Part shown: positions 22,580 through 30,849 of the stretch, in pieces
Numbering within the stretch: position 1 is the first letter of the stretch
Layout: every line of letters begins with the position of its first letter
NCBI GenBank assembly: GCA_964412845.1
Contig: CAYPQM010000074.1
Location: 1-32,965 of the forward strand
Direction: 5' to 3'
Origin: JAWWPY01 sp964412845
GTDB lineage: Bacteria > Actinomycetota > Actinomycetes > Streptosporangiales > Streptosporangiaceae
Length of the DNA: 32,965 bases
Program-made: the position numbers and the translations under genes
Notes under the pieces: generated by a model
What the model saw: only the letters and a program-made list of their open reading frames with translations
What the model was told of the DNA's origin: nothing
Databases searched by the model: none

Positions 22580-23361
22580 CCCTGGTCCTCCTGTGTGTCA
22601 CCGGAGTAGCGCGGGCGCCGCTTCTCGGCGAATGCCGCCAGTCCCTCTTCCTGGTCAGGGGTGGCATCGACCCGGCTGTAGTACTCGTGCATCAGCCGGA
22701 AATACCCGGCCGGCGAGGCGGACAGCCCGTGCTGGACGAGTTCCTTGGTCATCCGCACCGCCATCGGCCCGTTCCCGGCGATCCGCGCCGCGATCCGCGC
22801 CGCTTCGGCCCGCAGGTCGCTGGCGGGCACGATCCGGCTCACCAGCCCGATCCGCTCTGCCGTCTCGGCGTCGATGAACTCGCCGGTGAGCAGCATCTCC
22901 ATGGCGTGGGACAGCGAGATGATGCGCGGCAGCCGGTAGGCGCCGAAGCCGTGCAGCAGGTTCCACTTCACCTCAGGCGTGCCGAAGACCGCGTTCGGCG
23001 AGGCGATCCTGATGTCGCAGACCAGGGCCAGCTCCAGGCCTCCGGCCAGGGCGTACCCGTTGATGGCGGCGATCAGCGGCTTGGACGTGGTGGCCCCGAA
23101 GTCCCACCTGTCCGGCCGCCACGGCGCCCATTCGACGCTGTCGTCATGGCCGGTGTGCATCAGCTTCAGGTCGGCCCCGGCGGTGAACGCCCGGTCGCCC
23201 GCGCCGGTCACGATCCCCACCCGGATGCCGGGGTCCCGTTCGATCTCCGCGAACGCCTCGGTGATCTCGGCGTACATTGCTGGGTCCATAGCGTTAAGTA
23301 CTTCTGGGCGGTTTAGCGTGATGGTCGCGATCCCGTCCTGGCGCTCGAAGATGATGGCCAT
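22576..23361 (-). CDS. Enoyl-CoA hydratase/isomerase
   Basis: A 261-residue crotonase-fold enzyme. Oxyanion-hole segments are present (AFTAGADLKLM, about residues 58-68, and INGYALAGGLELAL, about 99-112). Two Glu residues at the positions of the crotonase catalytic pair appear to be kept (TPEVKWN and SHAMEMLLTGE), so hydratase activity is plausible; other crotonase reactions are possible. Stop overlaps the lactonase start and ATG 23361 directly follows the permease stop (TAG 23364-23362). It fits beta-oxidation of an acyl-CoA made by the ligase two genes on. Confidence 0.9.
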   Translation of the reverse strand: MAIIFERQDGIATITLNRPEVLNAMDPAMYAEITEAFAEIERDPGIRVGIVTGAGDRAFTAGADLKLMHTGHDDSVEWAPWRPDRWDFGATTSKPLIAAINGYALAGGLELALVCDIRIASPNAVFGTPEVKWNLLHGFGAYRLPRIISLSHAMEMLLTGEFIDAETAERIGLVSRIVPASDLRAEAARIAARIAGNGPMAVRMTKELVQHGLSASPAGYFRLMHEYYSRVDATPDQEEGLAAFAEKRRPRYSGDTQEDQG

Positions 23362-24891
23362 CTAACGGCCGGGCTCGCCGCCGGCGTGCCGCCCGGCCTG
23401 GCCGTGGGCGGGACCGGCGAGTGCCGCCTCCTCCTCGACCTCGATGTCGCCGAGAAGCTGGCCGGCCCGCAGCATGGCCTCGGGGCGCCGCCTCTCGATC
23501 CAGTAGGCGATCGCGATGCTCACCAGGATCACGCCGATCGTGGCGTAGATGAACCAGCGCAGCGGAGCCGGCGGGTACGGGTGAATGTTGCCCCAGAGCA
23601 CCCAGACCATGGCTGCGATCGAGATGACGGGCAGGCCGCCGTGCCGCAGCCAGCTGAACTCGGAACGGTAATCACGCCAGACGAAACGGATAAGCCCGCC
23701 GCTGATCAGCAAGTACGCCGCGATGAAGAACAGCGTCGCGAAGTAGGACAGCCAGGAGGCGAACGCCTCGGGGCCGTACTTCTCGCCGAAACCGATGGAC
23801 GCCACCAGCGCCAGCCCGCCGGCCACCAGGCAGGCGACGTGCGGCGACTGCCGGCTGTTCACCCGGCCGAAGACCTGGGGCAGCAGACGGTCCTGGCCCA
23901 TCTTCCACAGGATCCGGCTGACCGCGATGACGGTGACGATGTTGAGCGCGGTGAAGCTCGAGATCACCGCGAGGTTCACGAACACGCTCAGCACGCCATT
24001 GCCGTAGTGATCGGCCAGCGTGTTGAACGGCGTCGCCGCGGTGGCGAGCGCATTGACGTGCGCCGGGGAGAGCCCGTAGCCGATCGTCACCGCGTACGAC
24101 ACGACCACGTAGAAGATCCCGACGACCAGCGTGGTCAGCATCACCGCCCGGGGGATCGTCCGCCGCGGCTCACGGGCTTCGTCGCCGAGGGTCGTCGCGG
24201 ACTCGAAGCCGACGAAGGCGAAGATCGTGTAGACCACGGCGGTGAGCAGGCCGCTGGACCCCTTCAGGCTGGAGGCGGGGTTGAACACTTCGAGCGTGTT
24301 GCCGCTCGCGCCGCCCTTGATGATGATCACGAGTGAGAAGACGGTCAGGATCGCCATCTCGATGCCGAGGCCGATCAGGCCGGTGCGCAGCGACGGCTTC
24401 ACGCCGAGCACGCCCAGCGTGGTGCTCAGCACGATCAGTGCGGCCGCGAACACCACCCAGGAGATGTGCACGTTGGACGCGGCCAGCAGTGCGGACACGA
24501 AGTTCCCGAAGAAGTCGAGCTGGAACGGGAACAGCAGCAGGTAGGCCCCGAACAGCATCACGCCGGTGACAAAGCCGGTCTTCGGGCCGAATGTCCGGGT
24601 CAGGTAGGTGTAGAAGGACCCCGCGCTGGGCAGCCGCTTCGCGTACTCGCCGATGACGAGCGCGACGCAGACACATACCAGGAGCCCGATCAGGAAGGCG
24701 AGCGGGGTCGCACCGCCGGAGTATCCGACGATGAAGGCGAGGCCCGCGACCGAGCCGGCGGCCGGGGCGATGAGGGCGGCGGACTGCGCGGTAACCGCGG
24801 GCAGCCCGATGGCGTGACGTTCGAGTCTTTCGGCATTCGTGCTGGCGCCCGCCGACTGAGCCGCCGCAGGGCCTTGCAGTTGCGATGACAT
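23362..24891 (-). CDS. APC-family amino acid/amine permease
   Basis: A 509-residue transporter with about 12 membrane helices of the amino acid-polyamine-organocation superfamily. The first helix carries the unwound-helix Gly motif (GLAFIVGYSGGATPLAFLIG), followed by EYAKRLPSAGSFYTYLTRTFG and, in helix 6, FAFVGFESATTLGDEAREPRRTIPRA, all diagnostic. The C-terminal tail is Glu/Ala-rich and cytosolic. ATG 24891 has GGGGAG just upstream and was preferred to TTG 24903. It is the first gene of the operon and lies behind the ATCGATCGAT operator at 24931-24950. The substrate is probably an amino acid, amine or small carboxylate. Confidence 0.9.
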   Translation of the reverse strand: MSSQLQGPAAAQSAGASTNAERLERHAIGLPAVTAQSAALIAPAAGSVAGLAFIVGYSGGATPLAFLIGLLVCVCVALVIGEYAKRLPSAGSFYTYLTRTFGPKTGFVTGVMLFGAYLLLFPFQLDFFGNFVSALLAASNVHISWVVFAAALIVLSTTLGVLGVKPSLRTGLIGLGIEMAILTVFSLVIIIKGGASGNTLEVFNPASSLKGSSGLLTAVVYTIFAFVGFESATTLGDEAREPRRTIPRAVMLTTLVVGIFYVVVSYAVTIGYGLSPAHVNALATAATPFNTLADHYGNGVLSVFVNLAVISSFTALNIVTVIAVSRILWKMGQDRLLPQVFGRVNSRQSPHVACLVAGGLALVASIGFGEKYGPEAFASWLSYFATLFFIAAYLLISGGLIRFVWRDYRSEFSWLRHGGLPVISIAAMVWVLWGNIHPYPPAPLRWFIYATIGVILVSIAIAYWIERRRPEAMLRAGQLLGDIEVEEEAALAGPAHGQAGRHAGGEPGR

Positions 24892-24930
24892 CGGTCTCCC
24901 CAAGGTCGAGCCGATCCGCTTGCCGCGATG

Positions 24931-24963
24931 TTATCGATCGATCGATCGGATCGCAATGGTCAA
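24931..24963 (-). promoter_or_regulatory. Promoter/operator of the APC-led operon
   Basis: A run of ATCGATCGAT units (24933-24946, two overlapping copies) lies where the -10 would be expected after a minus-strand -35 TTGACC (24963-24958). The same decamer occurs at 26047-26056 before the TetR gene. Probably the binding site of that TetR protein. Confidence 0.5.
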
Positions 24964-25077
24964 TGTGTCCCTCGTGACGCTCCTGCCCCAGTTTCGGCGC
25001 GTCTCGTAATGGTGCTGGCTCATGGCCGGTTTGCGGACGGGAAGTGCTGCTCAACGGCAGCGAGCGGGCACATACTG

Positions 25078-25263
25078 CGGCGCTGTCCGGCCCAGCCCGG
25101 GGCGGCGCTGTCCGGCCCGGCCCGGGCGGGTTCCAGTTCGTGGACGCCAACTGCTGTGCCTCCGGCCCAGGGGGTCCACGAATCAGCGCCCGGATGGACG
25201 GAGGCCGGGGCACGGAAGACGGGGCACGGAAGACGGGGCACGGAAGGCTGGGCGCGGAAGGCT
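25078..25263. repeat. Two short tandem repeats in the spacer upstream of the APC operon
   Basis: A 25-bp unit starting CGGCGCTGTCCGGCCC is present twice (25078-25102 and 25103-25127, one internal mismatch). Further on, a 14-15-bp unit GGGGCACGGAAGAC occurs four times (25207-25220, 25221-25234, 25235-25249, 25250-25263), the last two ending in GGCT. The 24964-25279 spacer shows no convincing gene. Confidence 0.7.
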
Positions 25264-25279
25264 GGTGGGCGAACCGCGG

Positions 25280-26023
25280 TCAGGCGACGCCGGCTGGCCG
25301 CGCCGCGACGGCGCTGGTGCCGCGGAGTTCTCGCTCAATGAGGTCAAGCACGTGGCTGGTCGGCAGGCAGCACAGCCGGTCCAGGTGCTGCAACCGGTCG
25401 TCGCGCCTGGCGCCGACCATGGTCAGAGCGAGATCGGTGAACGCGTCGGCGATCTGGACCGGCAGCAGCGGGCCCTGGTCGGAGTACCAGCGGGCCACGC
25501 CGTTGCACATCTCAAGCAGGGCCAGCCGGGTGATCCTGCCGTCCGAGAAGCAGAAGACGCCGCTGCGCTGGCCCCGCTCCAGGGTGTCCGCCCAGAGCCG
25601 TTCGTAGCCATCACGCAGGCCCATCACCCGGGCGAAGTAATCTTCGGACAAGGCGCGCAGTTCGTCATCGGCGACGAGGGAGCGCTGCGGGTCCAGGGTG
25701 TGGAAGCCCACATGCGCCCGGACCAGCGTGGCTAGCTCCGCGGCCGACCCGTCGGCGGCCTCCAGCGCCGCCCTGGCCACCCGGGTGAGCTGGGTCATGC
25801 TGACCAGCATGAAATCGATCAGCAATTCATCCTTGCTGCCCATGTAGTGGTACAGCGCAGCGGTCGACAGGCCAGCGCGGTCGGCGATGTCCCTGATCCC
25901 GGTGGCCTCAAACCCCTTGGCCGCGAACAGCTGCAGCGCGGCCTGCTCGATCCGCCGCTTGGTCGACAGGGCGGGCCAGTCCGCAGGACTGACCACGCTC
26001 GCAACTGGTTGCCGCCTTGGCAC
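25280..26023 (-). CDS. TetR/AcrR-family transcriptional regulator
   Basis: A 247-residue regulator with an N-terminal TetR helix-turn-helix at about residues 20-70 (KRRIEQAALQLFAAKGFEATGIRDIADRAGLSTAALYHYMGSKDEL is summarised by its core IRDIADRAGLSTAALYHY). The C-terminal ligand domain is all helical and contains VGFHTLDPQRSLVADDELRAL; its ligand is unknown. GTG 26023 with GGAG 5 nt upstream is the start. It lies between the APC operon and the divergent amidohydrolase, and the ATCGATCGAT element occurs both before it and before the APC operon, which points to autoregulation and control of the operon, possibly by an acyl-CoA intermediate. Confidence 0.9.
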   Translation of the reverse strand: MPRRQPVASVVSPADWPALSTKRRIEQAALQLFAAKGFEATGIRDIADRAGLSTAALYHYMGSKDELLIDFMLVSMTQLTRVARAALEAADGSAAELATLVRAHVGFHTLDPQRSLVADDELRALSEDYFARVMGLRDGYERLWADTLERGQRSGVFCFSDGRITRLALLEMCNGVARWYSDQGPLLPVQIADAFTDLALTMVGARRDDRLQHLDRLCCLPTSHVLDLIERELRGTSAVAARPAGVA

Positions 26024-26046
26024 GACGCTCCGTCGAGTCTCTGCCT

Positions 26047-26056
26047 ATCGATCGAT
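26047..26056. promoter_or_regulatory. ATCGATCGAT operator between TetR and amidohydrolase genes
   Basis: Perfect 10-bp palindrome located 23 bp before the TetR start. A plus-strand TTGACA (26056-26061) overlaps it by one base and could be a -35 for the divergent amidohydrolase gene, though no good -10 follows. Confidence 0.45.
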
Positions 26057-26100
26057 TGACAACGCTGAGTGTAGCGAACGGCGGAAGCGGCCCAGCCGCG

Positions 26101-26240
26101 GCGCGGAGACCCGGATACCGCCGGGACAGCGAGACGGCGAGACGGCGAGACGCGGAGACCGGGACACCGCCGAGAGCCGAGACGCCGGTACACCGCCGAG
26201 AGCCGAGACGCCGGGATACCGAAGCGCGGAGACCGGGACA
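26101..26240. repeat. GAGAC-rich direct repeats in the amidohydrolase leader
   Basis: A 25-bp unit beginning ACACCGCCGAGAGCCG occurs twice with 26-bp period (26164-26188 and 26190-26214). It is flanked by two copies of GCGCGGAGAC (26101-26110 and 26224-26233) and by three GAGACGGC-like 8-mers at 26131-26151. No ORF with coding bias; function unknown. Confidence 0.7.
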
Positions 26241-26260
26241 GACGTCATTACGATGAACCA

Positions 26261-27163
26261 GTGCCTACCCACTCCGCCGGAGTTACCCGGGCCATCGATT
26301 TCCACGTGCACCTGCCGACGCCTGACTGGCTGGACGGCAGCATGGCCGGCTACGTCGAGGCGGCGGAGGCGTACTTCCGCTCCCCGGTGGAACGCGGGTC
26401 CCTGGACCAGCTCGCCGCCCGGTACCGCGAGCTGCGGGTGCGGGCGGTCCTGCTGGCCTGGGACGCCGAGACGGCGACCGGCCGGCCGCGGGTGCCCAAC
26501 GAGACCGTCGCCGCCGCCTGCCGGGACCATCCTGATGTCTTCACTGGATTCGGTTGCGTCGACCCGCACAAGGGGGAAGCGGCCGTGGCCGAGGTGGCGA
26601 ATATCGCCGCGCTCGGCTTGCGCGGGGTGAAATTCCACCCGTCGCTGCAGGCGTTCGCGCCGGACGACGCCTCATACTGGCCGGTGTTCGCCGCGTGCGA
26701 ACGGCACGGCCTGCTGGCCCTGTTCCACACGGGCACCAGCGGGATCGGGGCCGGCCAGCCGGGCGGCCAGGGCATCATGCTCGACTACGCCCGCCCGATC
26801 AGGCTCGACGCCGTCGCCGCCGCCCACCCGGCGCTGACGGTGGTAGCCGCGCACTTCGGCTGGCCGTGGCACATGGAGCTGGTCGCCATGGCCCGGCACA
26901 AATCCAACGTGTACATCGACATCTCCGGCTGGTCACCGCGCCGCATCCCGCCGGAGCTGATCAGGGAACTGCGCGGAAGGCTGTCCGGGCAGTTCCTGTG
27001 GGGCAGCGACTTCCCGTTCCTGGCCCCGGAGCGATGCCTCGCCGAACTCGAAGGCCTCGGCCTGCCCGACGATGTGCTGGACCGGGTGCTGCAAGCGAAC
27101 GCAGCCCGGATCCTCGGCCTGGCCAGCCACGGCGCTCCGCCGGTGGACGCCCCAGATGAGTGA
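26261..27163 (+). CDS. Amidohydrolase-2 (ACMSD-like) metallohydrolase
   Basis: A 300-residue TIM-barrel hydrolase or decarboxylase of the amidohydrolase_2 family with a complete metal site: His15-x-His17 (IDFHVHLP), a His after strand 5 (LFHTGTSG), AAHFGWPW, and the terminal Asp in LWGSDFPF. VKFHPSLQ provides another conserved block. The start is GTG 26261; no clear ribosome site is seen and no other in-frame start exists nearby. It overlaps the next gene by 8 bp. It is divergent from the TetR gene and is related to the metal-site-deficient protein at 19304-20152, so the two may be an active enzyme and a paralogue, or act on related compounds. Confidence 0.88.
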   Translation: MPTHSAGVTRAIDFHVHLPTPDWLDGSMAGYVEAAEAYFRSPVERGSLDQLAARYRELRVRAVLLAWDAETATGRPRVPNETVAAACRDHPDVFTGFGCVDPHKGEAAVAEVANIAALGLRGVKFHPSLQAFAPDDASYWPVFAACERHGLLALFHTGTSGIGAGQPGGQGIMLDYARPIRLDAVAAAHPALTVVAAHFGWPWHMELVAMARHKSNVYIDISGWSPRRIPPELIRELRGRLSGQFLWGSDFPFLAPERCLAELEGLGLPDDVLDRVLQANAARILGLASHGAPPVDAPDE

Positions 27164-27941
27164 ATCGCCGGCGGCCCTGACCGTCGCCGTGCTCGGGCTC
27201 GGTGAGGCTGGCATCCAGATCGCGCTGGGACTGGCCGGGGCCGGGGTGACGGTGCGGGGCTTCGACCCGGCCGTACCCGCGCCCGCCGGTGTCGAGGCCG
27301 CTGCCAGTGACGCGGACGCGTGCCGGGGCGCCGACCTGGTGCTGAGCCTCACCACCGCGGCCGAAGCCGAGGATGCCCTGCGCCAGGCGCTCGCCGGGCT
27401 GAGCGGGGCGACCGTGTACGCGGACGCCAACACCGCGGCGGCCGGCCTGAAACAGCGGCTGGCCGTTACGGCCGAGGAGGCCGGCGTGCCCTTCGCGGAC
27501 ATCGCCATCATGGCCCCGGTACCCGGGCGAGGTCTGCGCACGCCGATGGTCGCGTCCGGGCCAGCGGCGGAAGCGGCCAGCGGCATGCTCGGCGCATGCG
27601 GCGCCGCGGTAGAGGTCCTGCCCGGCCCAGCCGGCGCCGCGGCCACCAGGAAGCTGCTGCGCAGCGTGTTCTACAAGGGCATGGCCGCGGCGGTGATCGA
27701 GGCGCTCCAGGCGGCCCGCGCCGCTGGCTGCGAGGACTGGCTCCGCGAGCACATCGCCGCCGAGCTCACGGCCGCCGACGGCGGCACGCTGACCCGCCTG
27801 GAGGAGGGCAGTTACCGGCACGCCCTCCGCCGGGCCCACGAAATGGCGGCCGCTACTGAACTGCTCGGCGAACTCTCCGTGCCGGCCCGCGTCGCCCGGG
27901 CCAGCCAGCTCTGGCTGGAAGACCTGGCCCGGGGCGGCTAG
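27156..27941 (+). CDS. NAD(P)-dependent oxidoreductase, 6PGDH-like with DUF1932 C-terminus
   Basis: A 261-residue beta-hydroxyacid dehydrogenase-type protein. The N-terminal Rossmann motif is VAVLGLGEAGIQIA (GxGxxG at about residues 14-19), followed by a short nucleotide-binding domain with ADANTAAAG. The C-terminal helical domain has KLLRSVFYKGMAAAVIEALQAA, typical of DUF1932, in which the Lys takes the position of the catalytic Lys of 6-phosphogluconate dehydrogenase relatives. ATG 27156 lies inside the end of the amidohydrolase gene (8-bp overlap), so they are coupled. Probably oxidises or reduces a hydroxy acid made in the same pathway. The longer open frame from 27072 is overlap with the previous gene. 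Confidence 0.87.
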   Translation: MSESPAALTVAVLGLGEAGIQIALGLAGAGVTVRGFDPAVPAPAGVEAAASDADACRGADLVLSLTTAAEAEDALRQALAGLSGATVYADANTAAAGLKQRLAVTAEEAGVPFADIAIMAPVPGRGLRTPMVASGPAAEAASGMLGACGAAVEVLPGPAGAAATRKLLRSVFYKGMAAAVIEALQAARAAGCEDWLREHIAAELTAADGGTLTRLEEGSYRHALRRAHEMAAATELLGELSVPARVARASQLWLEDLARGG

Positions 27942-27992
27942 GGCGCATCCCGTAAATCTTGGCGAGTCCGGGCGGTGATCCAGCGACGCTCA

Positions 27993-28008
27993 TGGCACCG
28001 CGGCGCCA
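27993..28008. terminator. Short GC-rich inverted repeat between convergent genes
   Basis: TGGCACCGCGGCGCCA is a near-palindrome between the stop of the oxidoreductase (27941) and the stop of the opposing H1-like gene (28030). Loop would be very short, so terminator function is doubtful. Confidence 0.25.
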
Positions 28009-28029
28009 CCCCCCGCGCGACTGGCCCGC

Positions 28030-29013
28030 TCAGCGGATCAGTCCGGCGAGCACGCCGCCATATTCGTCTCGGCTGGTCACCCGGGGCGGCAGGCTGGCCG
28101 CGACGGACCTGGGGGCAGCCGCCTTCGGCCGCGATGTCGACTTCGAGTTGACCGTCGGCTTCGAGTTGACTGCCGACTTCGAGTTGACCGCCGGCTTCGA
28201 AGTGGCGGCCAGCTTCGAGTTGACCGCCGGCTTCGACGCCACGGTCGCCTTCGACCGCACCGCTGGCTTCGCCTTCGAGGTGACCTTCGGCCTGCTGACC
28301 GAAGCCGCCGGGCCGGGCGCGACTCGTGATTTGGCCGCCGCCTTGGGCTTGGCCGCCACCTTGGGCTTGGCCGCCTTGGGCTTGGCCGCCGCCTTGGGCT
28401 TGGCCGCCTTGGGCTTGGCCGCCGCCTTCGGCCGGGCCGCAGCCTTGGGCTTGGCTGCCGTCTTCGGCCGGGCCGCAGCCTTCGGCCTGCCGGCTGCTGT
28501 CCTGGCGGACGTGGTTGCCCTCGCGCCGGACGCCCTGGCGGATGTGGTCGTCCGCCGCGCCGCCGACGCGGCCGACTTGGCCGCTGACGCTGCGGGCCTG
28601 GCGGATGCCATTGTCGTAGCGGCCGCTGTCAGTGCCTTCGCGGCGGCGCTCATGGCCTTGGTGGCGGTGTTGATCGCCTGCATGGCGGTGGACATGGTCT
28701 TGGCCGACGTGGTGGCTTTGGTAGCCGCAGAGGTAAGCCGGGTCGCCGCCGTGGTGACCTTCACCGCTGCGGACGAGACCGTCTTGGCCGCGGAGGCCGT
28801 GGACGGCACGGACCTGGCGCCGCCACGTGTCGCCTGGCCAGCGGTCTTCGCGCTGCTGGCCTTGCTAGCGGGCTTGCTGCTGGTCTTGCTCGCGGCTTTG
28901 GCCTGCGGACGGCCGGCAACGCTCCTGGACGGACTTCCGCGCAGCGCCCTGCCTGGTGCGGCATTCGCCGAACTGCGGCGAGCGGCCGTGCGAGTCCTGT
29001 TTTGCACAGGCAT
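28030..29013 (-). CDS. Lys/Ala/Pro-rich histone H1-like repeat protein
   Basis: A 327-residue, very basic, low-complexity protein. N-terminal part is Arg/Ser/Ala-rich. Residues about 75-150 form an Ala/Thr/Lys helix-forming stretch (TAATRLTSAATKATTSAK). Then come about a dozen KPKAA(A) units (encoded near 28331-28490) and a block of hexapeptide NSKPAV-type units (encoded near 28140-28260, 18-bp period). It ends with RDEYGGVLAGLIR, the only non-repetitive segment. The composition matches bacterial H1-like tails that bind DNA and are inferred to compact the nucleoid; no HU domain is present. ATG 29013 has AGGGGAG just upstream. Two upstream in-frame ATGs (29028, 29037) lack such a site. A long antisense ORF over it is an artefact. 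Confidence 0.75.
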   Translation of the reverse strand: MPVQNRTRTAARRSSANAAPGRALRGSPSRSVAGRPQAKAASKTSSKPASKASSAKTAGQATRGGARSVPSTASAAKTVSSAAVKVTTAATRLTSAATKATTSAKTMSTAMQAINTATKAMSAAAKALTAAATTMASARPAASAAKSAASAARRTTTSARASGARATTSARTAAGRPKAAARPKTAAKPKAAARPKAAAKPKAAKPKAAAKPKAAKPKVAAKPKAAAKSRVAPGPAASVSRPKVTSKAKPAVRSKATVASKPAVNSKLAATSKPAVNSKSAVNSKPTVNSKSTSRPKAAAPRSVAASLPPRVTSRDEYGGVLAGLIR

Positions 29014-29324
29014 TGGTCTCCCCTTCATGTTGATCAACTACGCAGAGCTATTCCACGATTACTTACTGCTTACACTACTCCGGGTGAAAGAACGCGGCGA
29101 AAGCCATCGCCACGCCACACCGTCATCCTGAGCAGGAAACACGCGAAAGCAGCCAATCGCCGCCATCGGTCCCAGCCGCTTGACCGAGACCTGGCAGTTT
29201 GGGCAGCCGCGTGATTTCGAGTCGTGCGGGGAAACGGCCGTGCGGACCGGACCAGTGACTCTGGGCGCGCGGGCCCGCGCGCCGTAGGCTTTCCCGGTAA
29301 CGGACCTGGATAGGCGGGGGAGTC

Positions 29325-30830
29325 ATGACCGTAGCGCACGACGCAGCCAGCACCGGGCCAGGTATTCCGCACTATCCGCTGGTCATCGATGGCCGCCGGA
29401 TCGAAGCGGAGTCCGGCCGCCGGTACGACACCGTGGACCCGTTCCTGGGGGCCGCATGGGCCACCGCGGCTGACGGCGATGCCGCGGACGCCGACCTCGC
29501 CGTGTCGGCGGCCCGGCGCGCGTTGTCGGGACCGTGGGGGAAGCTCACCGGGTTCGGCCGGGCGCGGCTCATGCGGCGGCTCGGCGACATCATCGCGCGT
29601 GACGCGGACGCGCTGGCTGAGATCGAGACGCACGATACCGGGAAGCTGCTGCGCGAGATGCGGGGGCAGCTGGCCAGCATCCCTGACTGGTTCTACTACT
29701 TCTCCGGGCTGGCGGACAAGCTGGAGGGGTCAACCATCCCGGCCGACAAGCCGAACTTCCTCGTCTACACCCGCCGCGAGCCGGCCGGCGTCGTCGCGGC
29801 GATCGTTCCGTGGAATTCGCCGCTGCTGCTGCTGTGCTGGAAACTCGCGCCGGCCCTGGCGGCCGGGTGCACGGTGGTGGCCAAGCCCAGTGACTACTCC
29901 CCCGCCTCGGCGGTCGAGCTGGCCGCTCGGGTCGCGGAGGCCGGCTTCCCGCCCGGGGTGTTCAACGTCGTGACCGGTTTCGGGCCGGCCGTGGGCAAGG
30001 CCCTGGCCGCGCACCCGGGGGTCGACAAGATCGCCTTCACCGGGTCGACCGGCGTCGGTGCGGAAGTAGCCAGGGCCGCGGCCGGCAACATCACCGGCGT
30101 GCTGCTTGAGCTGGGCGGCAAGTCCGCTCATGTGGTCTTCGATGACGCCGATCTGGATGCCGTGTGCAACGGGGTGGTGGCCGGGGTCTTCGCGGCGACC
30201 GGGCAGACCTGCATGGCCGGCTCCCGGTTGCTGGTGCACAGCAGCGTGCACGACGCCCTGGTTGACAAGATCGTCAAGCGCGCCTCGTCCATCCGGCTCG
30301 GTGACCCGCGGGCGGCGGAGACGGAAATGGGACCGCTGGCCAACGAGCCGCAGTACCGGAAGGTCGTGTCATTCTTCGCCTCGGCCGCCGACGAGGGCGC
30401 GACCGCGGCGGCGGGCGGCCAGGCCGCGGAGCAGCTCGGCGGCTACTTCGTCCAGCCCACCGTGCTCACCAACGTCAAGCCCAGCATGACCGTCGCGCGC
30501 GAGGAGGTATTCGGCCCGGTGCTCGCGGTCATCCCGTTCGAGACCGAGGACGAGGCGATCAGCCTCGCCAACGACAGCCGCTACGGCCTGGCCGGCGCCG
30601 TCTGGACCAAGGACATCCACCGCGGCCACCGGGTCGCGCACGCCCTGCGGGCGGGCACCGTGTGGATCAACGCCTACCGGGTCGTCGGCCCGGACGTGCC
30701 TTTCGGAGGGTTCGGCCTTAGCGGGCTGGGCCGCGAGAACGGCATCGACGCGGTGCACGAGTACACCCAGAGCAAGGCCATCTGGGTCGAGCTCACCGGC
30801 GGCACCCGCGACCCGTTCACCCTCGGCTGA
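29325..30830 (+). CDS. Aldehyde dehydrogenase (NAD(P)+)
   Basis: A 501-residue aldehyde dehydrogenase oxidising an aldehyde to the acid. Catalytic elements are complete: PWNSPLLLLCWKLAPALAAGCTVVAKPSDYSP (Asn and Lys of the cofactor site), the nucleotide-binding FTGSTGVG, general base Glu262 (LELGGKS), nucleophile Cys296 (GQTCMAGSR) and EEVFGPVL. Pattern is that of betaine-aldehyde/medium-chain members; the substrate is not certain. ATG 29325 is preceded by GGGGGAG. It stands alone, convergent with the MFS gene (19 bp between stops). The 29014-29324 spacer shows no other gene. Confidence 0.93.
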   Translation: MTVAHDAASTGPGIPHYPLVIDGRRIEAESGRRYDTVDPFLGAAWATAADGDAADADLAVSAARRALSGPWGKLTGFGRARLMRRLGDIIARDADALAEIETHDTGKLLREMRGQLASIPDWFYYFSGLADKLEGSTIPADKPNFLVYTRREPAGVVAAIVPWNSPLLLLCWKLAPALAAGCTVVAKPSDYSPASAVELAARVAEAGFPPGVFNVVTGFGPAVGKALAAHPGVDKIAFTGSTGVGAEVARAAAGNITGVLLELGGKSAHVVFDDADLDAVCNGVVAGVFAATGQTCMAGSRLLVHSSVHDALVDKIVKRASSIRLGDPRAAETEMGPLANEPQYRKVVSFFASAADEGATAAAGGQAAEQLGGYFVQPTVLTNVKPSMTVAREEVFGPVLAVIPFETEDEAISLANDSRYGLAGAVWTKDIHRGHRVAHALRAGTVWINAYRVVGPDVPFGGFGLSGLGRENGIDAVHEYTQSKAIWVELTGGTRDPFTLG

Positions 30831-30849
30831 GCACCTGCCCGGCCAGCGG

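Noticed and set aside
27959..29131. 390-codon plus-strand ORF rich in LGLAA repeats
   Set aside because: Exactly antisense to the Lys/Ala-rich H1-like gene; its repeats mirror KPKAA codons, and it has no ribosome site or recognisable domain.
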